Shown in pieces: positions 14,307 through 16,174 of a stretch of 16,174 nucleotides of DNA (its first letter is position 1; each line of letters starts with the position of its first letter). Under the pieces are notes generated by a model that saw only the letters and a program-made list of their open reading frames with translations, was not told the origin of the DNA and searched no databases. Made by a program: the position numbers and the translations under genes. Source of the stretch: Sulfuricurvum sp. (GTDB lineage: Bacteria > Campylobacterota > Campylobacteria > Campylobacterales > Sulfurimonadaceae); NCBI GenBank assembly GCA_030679635.1, contig JAUXSZ010000162.1, forward strand, positions 1 through 16,174, in the 5' to 3' direction.

Positions 14307-15518
14307 CTATCGTTCTTCACTGCTAAGGTATCGATGCTCATGAAGTAATAATCGTATTTCTCTTTGATGTTCTTCCCCTTTTGTCTCCAAGTGGATGGTA
14401 ACGTTTGCATCCCCATAGGCCAAAGAGGTAGACGTACGATCGTAATCTATATGAACAATATTTGCATTGAGGTCTTGAAGCATATGGGTCAATTGCATCA
14501 AAGCCCCTGGCTTATCAATAAGGGTCACGGTCAGCTTCATTTTTCTGCCAGATTTAATGAGCCCTTTTTCGATGATAATGGATAACAGAGTTACATCCAT
14601 ATTTCCACCACTGAGAACAACACCTACTTTTTTACCTTTAAGATGAGAGAGCTTCCCGTGCAGCAATGCGGCAACTCCTACCGCACCTGCCCCTTCAACT
14701 ACAAGCTTTTGACGCTCTAGTAAAAATAAAATAGCATTGGCAATCTCTTCATCATCCACACTTATCATCCGGTCTACTGTCTGGAGTATGTGAGAAAGAG
14801 TGAGAGCCGATGTATCACGTACCGCAATTCCATCAGCAATGGTACGTACCGTAACCGTGTCAATGACCCGTTTTGCGTCAAAGGATTCTTTCATAGCAGG
14901 TGCACCAAGCGCACTAACGCCGATAACCTCAATCGTTGGGGCAAGCTGCTTGATGGCCGATGCCATACCAGAGATAAGCCCTCCTCCGCCAACGGGGATG
15001 ATAATGGCATCCAGATTGATCATCGATTCTAGCATCTCCAATGCAATCGTCCCCTGACCTGCGATAACGGCTTCGTCAGCAAAAGGGTGAACAAATACCA
15101 TTGAGTGTTCTTCCCCATATGCTGACGCATAGGCGTAAGCTTCATCGTAATTGGTTCCGTGCAATATGACCTCTGCACCGTAATAGAGGACCCCATTTAT
15201 TTTGGTTAAAGGGGTTGATTCAGGCATAACAATAAGGGCATTACTCCTAAACATTTGAGCAGCCATCGCAACACCCTGTGCATGATTTCCAGCACTTGCA
15301 GCAATGACTCCGCGGTAACGCTCTTCAGCACTCAAGGTAGCAATTTTATTATAGGCACCACGTATTTTAAAGGCACCGGTGACTTGAAGATTTTCTTTTT
15401 TGAGATAGATTTCACACCCGGTTTGCTCACTTAACCGCGGGGCATAAGAAAAAGGGGTCTCATCAACAACCCCTTTGATCCGTTCTCTAGCTTGATATAT
15501 CGCTTCTAAATCAATCAA
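14307..15518 (-). CDS. ilvA: Threonine ammonia-lyase (threonine dehydratase) with one ACT domain, TTG start
   Basis: This pyridoxal-phosphate enzyme deaminates threonine to 2-oxobutanoate, the entry to isoleucine synthesis. The protein has 403 residues. TGAFKIRGA holds Schiff-base Lys51, SAGNHAQGVA is the substrate loop, PVGGGGLISG binds the cofactor phosphate, and VVLSGGNMD closes the catalytic domain. Residues about 328-400 form an ACT domain, probably regulatory. The start is TTG at 15518: the preceding in-frame codon group contains TAA at 15530-15528, AAAGGA lies five bases ahead, and the conserved N-terminus needs this start. The gene begins 9 bases after the CoA-binding gene, and ppx follows by 10 bases. 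It could serve as the catabolic form (TdcB), but the setting favours biosynthesis. Confidence 0.93.
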   Translation of the reverse strand: MIDLEAIYQARERIKGVVDETPFSYAPRLSEQTGCEIYLKKENLQVTGAFKIRGAYNKIATLSAEERYRGVIAASAGNHAQGVAMAAQMFRSNALIVMPESTPLTKINGVLYYGAEVILHGTNYDEAYAYASAYGEEHSMVFVHPFADEAVIAGQGTIALEMLESMINLDAIIIPVGGGGLISGMASAIKQLAPTIEVIGVSALGAPAMKESFDAKRVIDTVTVRTIADGIAVRDTSALTLSHILQTVDRMISVDDEEIANAILFLLERQKLVVEGAGAVGVAALLHGKLSHLKGKKVGVVLSGGNMDVTLLSIIIEKGLIKSGRKMKLTVTLIDKPGALMQLTHMLQDLNANIVHIDYDRTSTSLAYGDANVTIHLETKGEEHQREIRLLLHEHRYLSSEER

Positions 15519-15523
15519 CGCTT

Positions 15524-15529
15524 TCCTTT
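15524..15529 (-). promoter_or_regulatory. Ribosome binding site that fixes the TTG start of ilvA
   Basis: The minus strand reads AAAGGA, ending five bases before TTG at 15518 and overlapping the stop codon of the preceding gene, so translation of the two genes is probably coupled. Confidence 0.7.
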
Positions 15530-15959
15530 AACCATAAATAAGATGATGCTCAACCATGCTGCAATGGTTTTGAACCACTTGCATACCTGCATTTTGTGCT
15601 CGCTGGGCGGCTTCGTTATTTACGATCCCTTTTTGCGCCCAAAATACTTTAACATCACCACGTTTCATACAAGAATCCACGATAGGATTAAGCGCATCTG
15701 GCTTACGAAATATATTAACCATATCAACTGGAAAAGGGATCTCTTCGAGTGAACGGTAAACTTTTTCCCCTAATATTAGATCTTCTTTTGGGTAGACGGG
15801 GATGATGGTGTATCCCACATTTTGAAGATAATGGGCCACACGATAGCTATCTTTGGTAGGATCAGGGGATAAACCCAGTACCGCGATCGTTTTTACTTCT
15901 GCAAAAATAGACTGTATTTCATTGTTATTGGCATTAATCGTAGGGAAATCACATTCCAT
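15528..15959 (-). CDS. CoA-binding domain protein (YccU-like)
   Basis: The protein has 143 residues, the usual size of the single-domain CoA_binding_2 family. Its Rossmann-like fold shows VKTIAVLGLSPDPTKDSYRVA (about 22-42) with the phosphate loop, YTIIPVYPK (50-58 region), VDMVNIFRKP, VFWAQKGIVN, and a C-terminal NHCSMVEHH that is typical of the family. These proteins are thought to bind CoA or a related nucleotide; the physiological role is unknown. It resembles the N-terminal domain of succinyl-CoA synthetase alpha subunits but has no catalytic half. The ATG at 15959 has AAGGAG upstream. It is the first gene of the group with ilvA and ppx. Confidence 0.88.
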   Translation of the reverse strand: MECDFPTINANNNEIQSIFAEVKTIAVLGLSPDPTKDSYRVAHYLQNVGYTIIPVYPKEDLILGEKVYRSLEEIPFPVDMVNIFRKPDALNPIVDSCMKRGDVKVFWAQKGIVNNEAAQRAQNAGMQVVQNHCSMVEHHLIYG

Positions 15960-15993
15960 TGGACTCTCCTTAATCGTTCTGTATGTATAAGTT

Positions 15994-15999
15994 ATTATA
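15994..15999 (-). promoter_or_regulatory. -10 box of the CoA-binding–ilvA–ppx operon
   Basis: The minus strand reads TATAAT at 15999-15994, predicting a start near 15987 and a leader of about 28 bases. It lies in the 82-base spacer after the citrate synthase gene. No strong -35 and no clear terminator of the upstream gene are seen, so some read-through is possible. Confidence 0.55.
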
Positions 16000-16041
16000 T
16001 CCTATTACTACGCGAAGAATTCCCTTGGTCAGCTCAAAATT

Positions 16042-16174
16042 TCACAATATTTTTTGACTATCACCCGTATAGCGTTGTCGTGGACGCGCTATTTTCATTT
16101 CAGTATCATTTTTAAGCTCGATCCACTGCGTGATCCATCCAACGGAACGTCCGATAACAAAAATAATGGTAAAC
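16042..16174 (-). CDS. gltA: Citrate synthase, C-terminal 43 residues (5' part beyond the window)
   Basis: The frame from the right edge to TGA at 16044-16042 encodes FTIIFVIGRSVGWITQW, then a short variable stretch, then KIARPRQRYTGD near the end. This is the characteristic C-terminus of type II citrate synthase: the GRSVGW segment and the RPRQ.Y tail lie at the active site and citrate/allosteric region. The enzyme condenses acetyl-CoA and oxaloacetate. In autotrophs of this phylum the reductive TCA cycle is common, but many also keep GltA. Only the end is visible, so nothing can be said about its start or promoter. Confidence 0.88.
   Translation of the reverse strand, partial: FTIIFVIGRSVGWITQWIELKNDTEMKIARPRQRYTGDSQKIL

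Overview
The window looks like a chromosomal piece of a Campylobacterota (Epsilonproteobacteria) bacterium, most like the free-living Sulfuricurvum/Sulfurimonas group. This is inferred from the moderate-to-low GC content, short AT-rich spacers with TATAAT boxes, the gene order ilvB-ilvH-lpxD (known from Campylobacter jejuni), and a chemoreceptor with a C-terminal CZB zinc domain. No mobile element, CRISPR array, tRNA, rRNA or phage gene was seen. All genes look intact apart from those cut by the window edges.

Layout. (1) 1-3871, minus strand: a large fused protein (sugar nucleotidyltransferase, left-handed beta-helix, degenerate phosphomannomutase domain), followed 14 bases later by a family GH57 alpha-glucan enzyme that runs off the left edge. 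Together they suggest a sugar-nucleotide/alpha-glucan operon. (2) 3872-4174: a gene-free divergent spacer. (3) 4175-4945, plus: a membrane-anchored transglutaminase-like cysteine protein. (4) 4966-6034: a DUF420 four-helix membrane protein (minus) and a SAM-dependent methyltransferase (plus), diverging from a 52-base spacer with overlapping -10 boxes. (5) 6082-7251, plus: an aspartate aminotransferase of the Ib type with an extended -10 promoter, closed by a hairpin. (6) 7297-11267, minus: ilvB, ilvH, lpxD and a secreted lytic-transglycosylase-like protein, nearly contiguous and probably one operon; then a 74-residue protein of unknown function that probably has its own promoter. (7) 11451-11855, plus: a small periplasmic cytochrome c diverging from ilvB. 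A perfect FNR-type box lies exactly at -41.5 relative to the start predicted from its -10 box. (8) 11876-13306, minus: a methyl-accepting chemotaxis protein with almost no periplasmic part and a CZB domain. (9) 13397-15959, minus: a CoA-binding protein, ilvA (TTG start) and a Ppx/GppA phosphatase, probably one operon. (10) 16042-16174, minus: the C-terminal end of citrate synthase.

How the genes fit together. IlvA makes 2-oxobutanoate from threonine. IlvB/IlvH condense pyruvate with itself or with 2-oxobutanoate, so the window holds the first committed steps of isoleucine and valine synthesis in two separate operons. The aminotransferase and citrate synthase add central nitrogen and carbon metabolism. 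LpxD and the transglycosylase-like protein are envelope genes riding on the ilv operon.

Most worth a second look: the fused nucleotidyltransferase whose mutase half has lost every catalytic loop, next to GH57; the class II FNR-type promoter of the cytochrome c; and the cysteine-rich transglycosylase-like protein. Three gene starts (ilvB, lpxD, the chemoreceptor) should be moved inward from the longest open frame, because those frames begin inside promoters or the neighbouring gene. I saw no convincing wholly new defence or mobile system.
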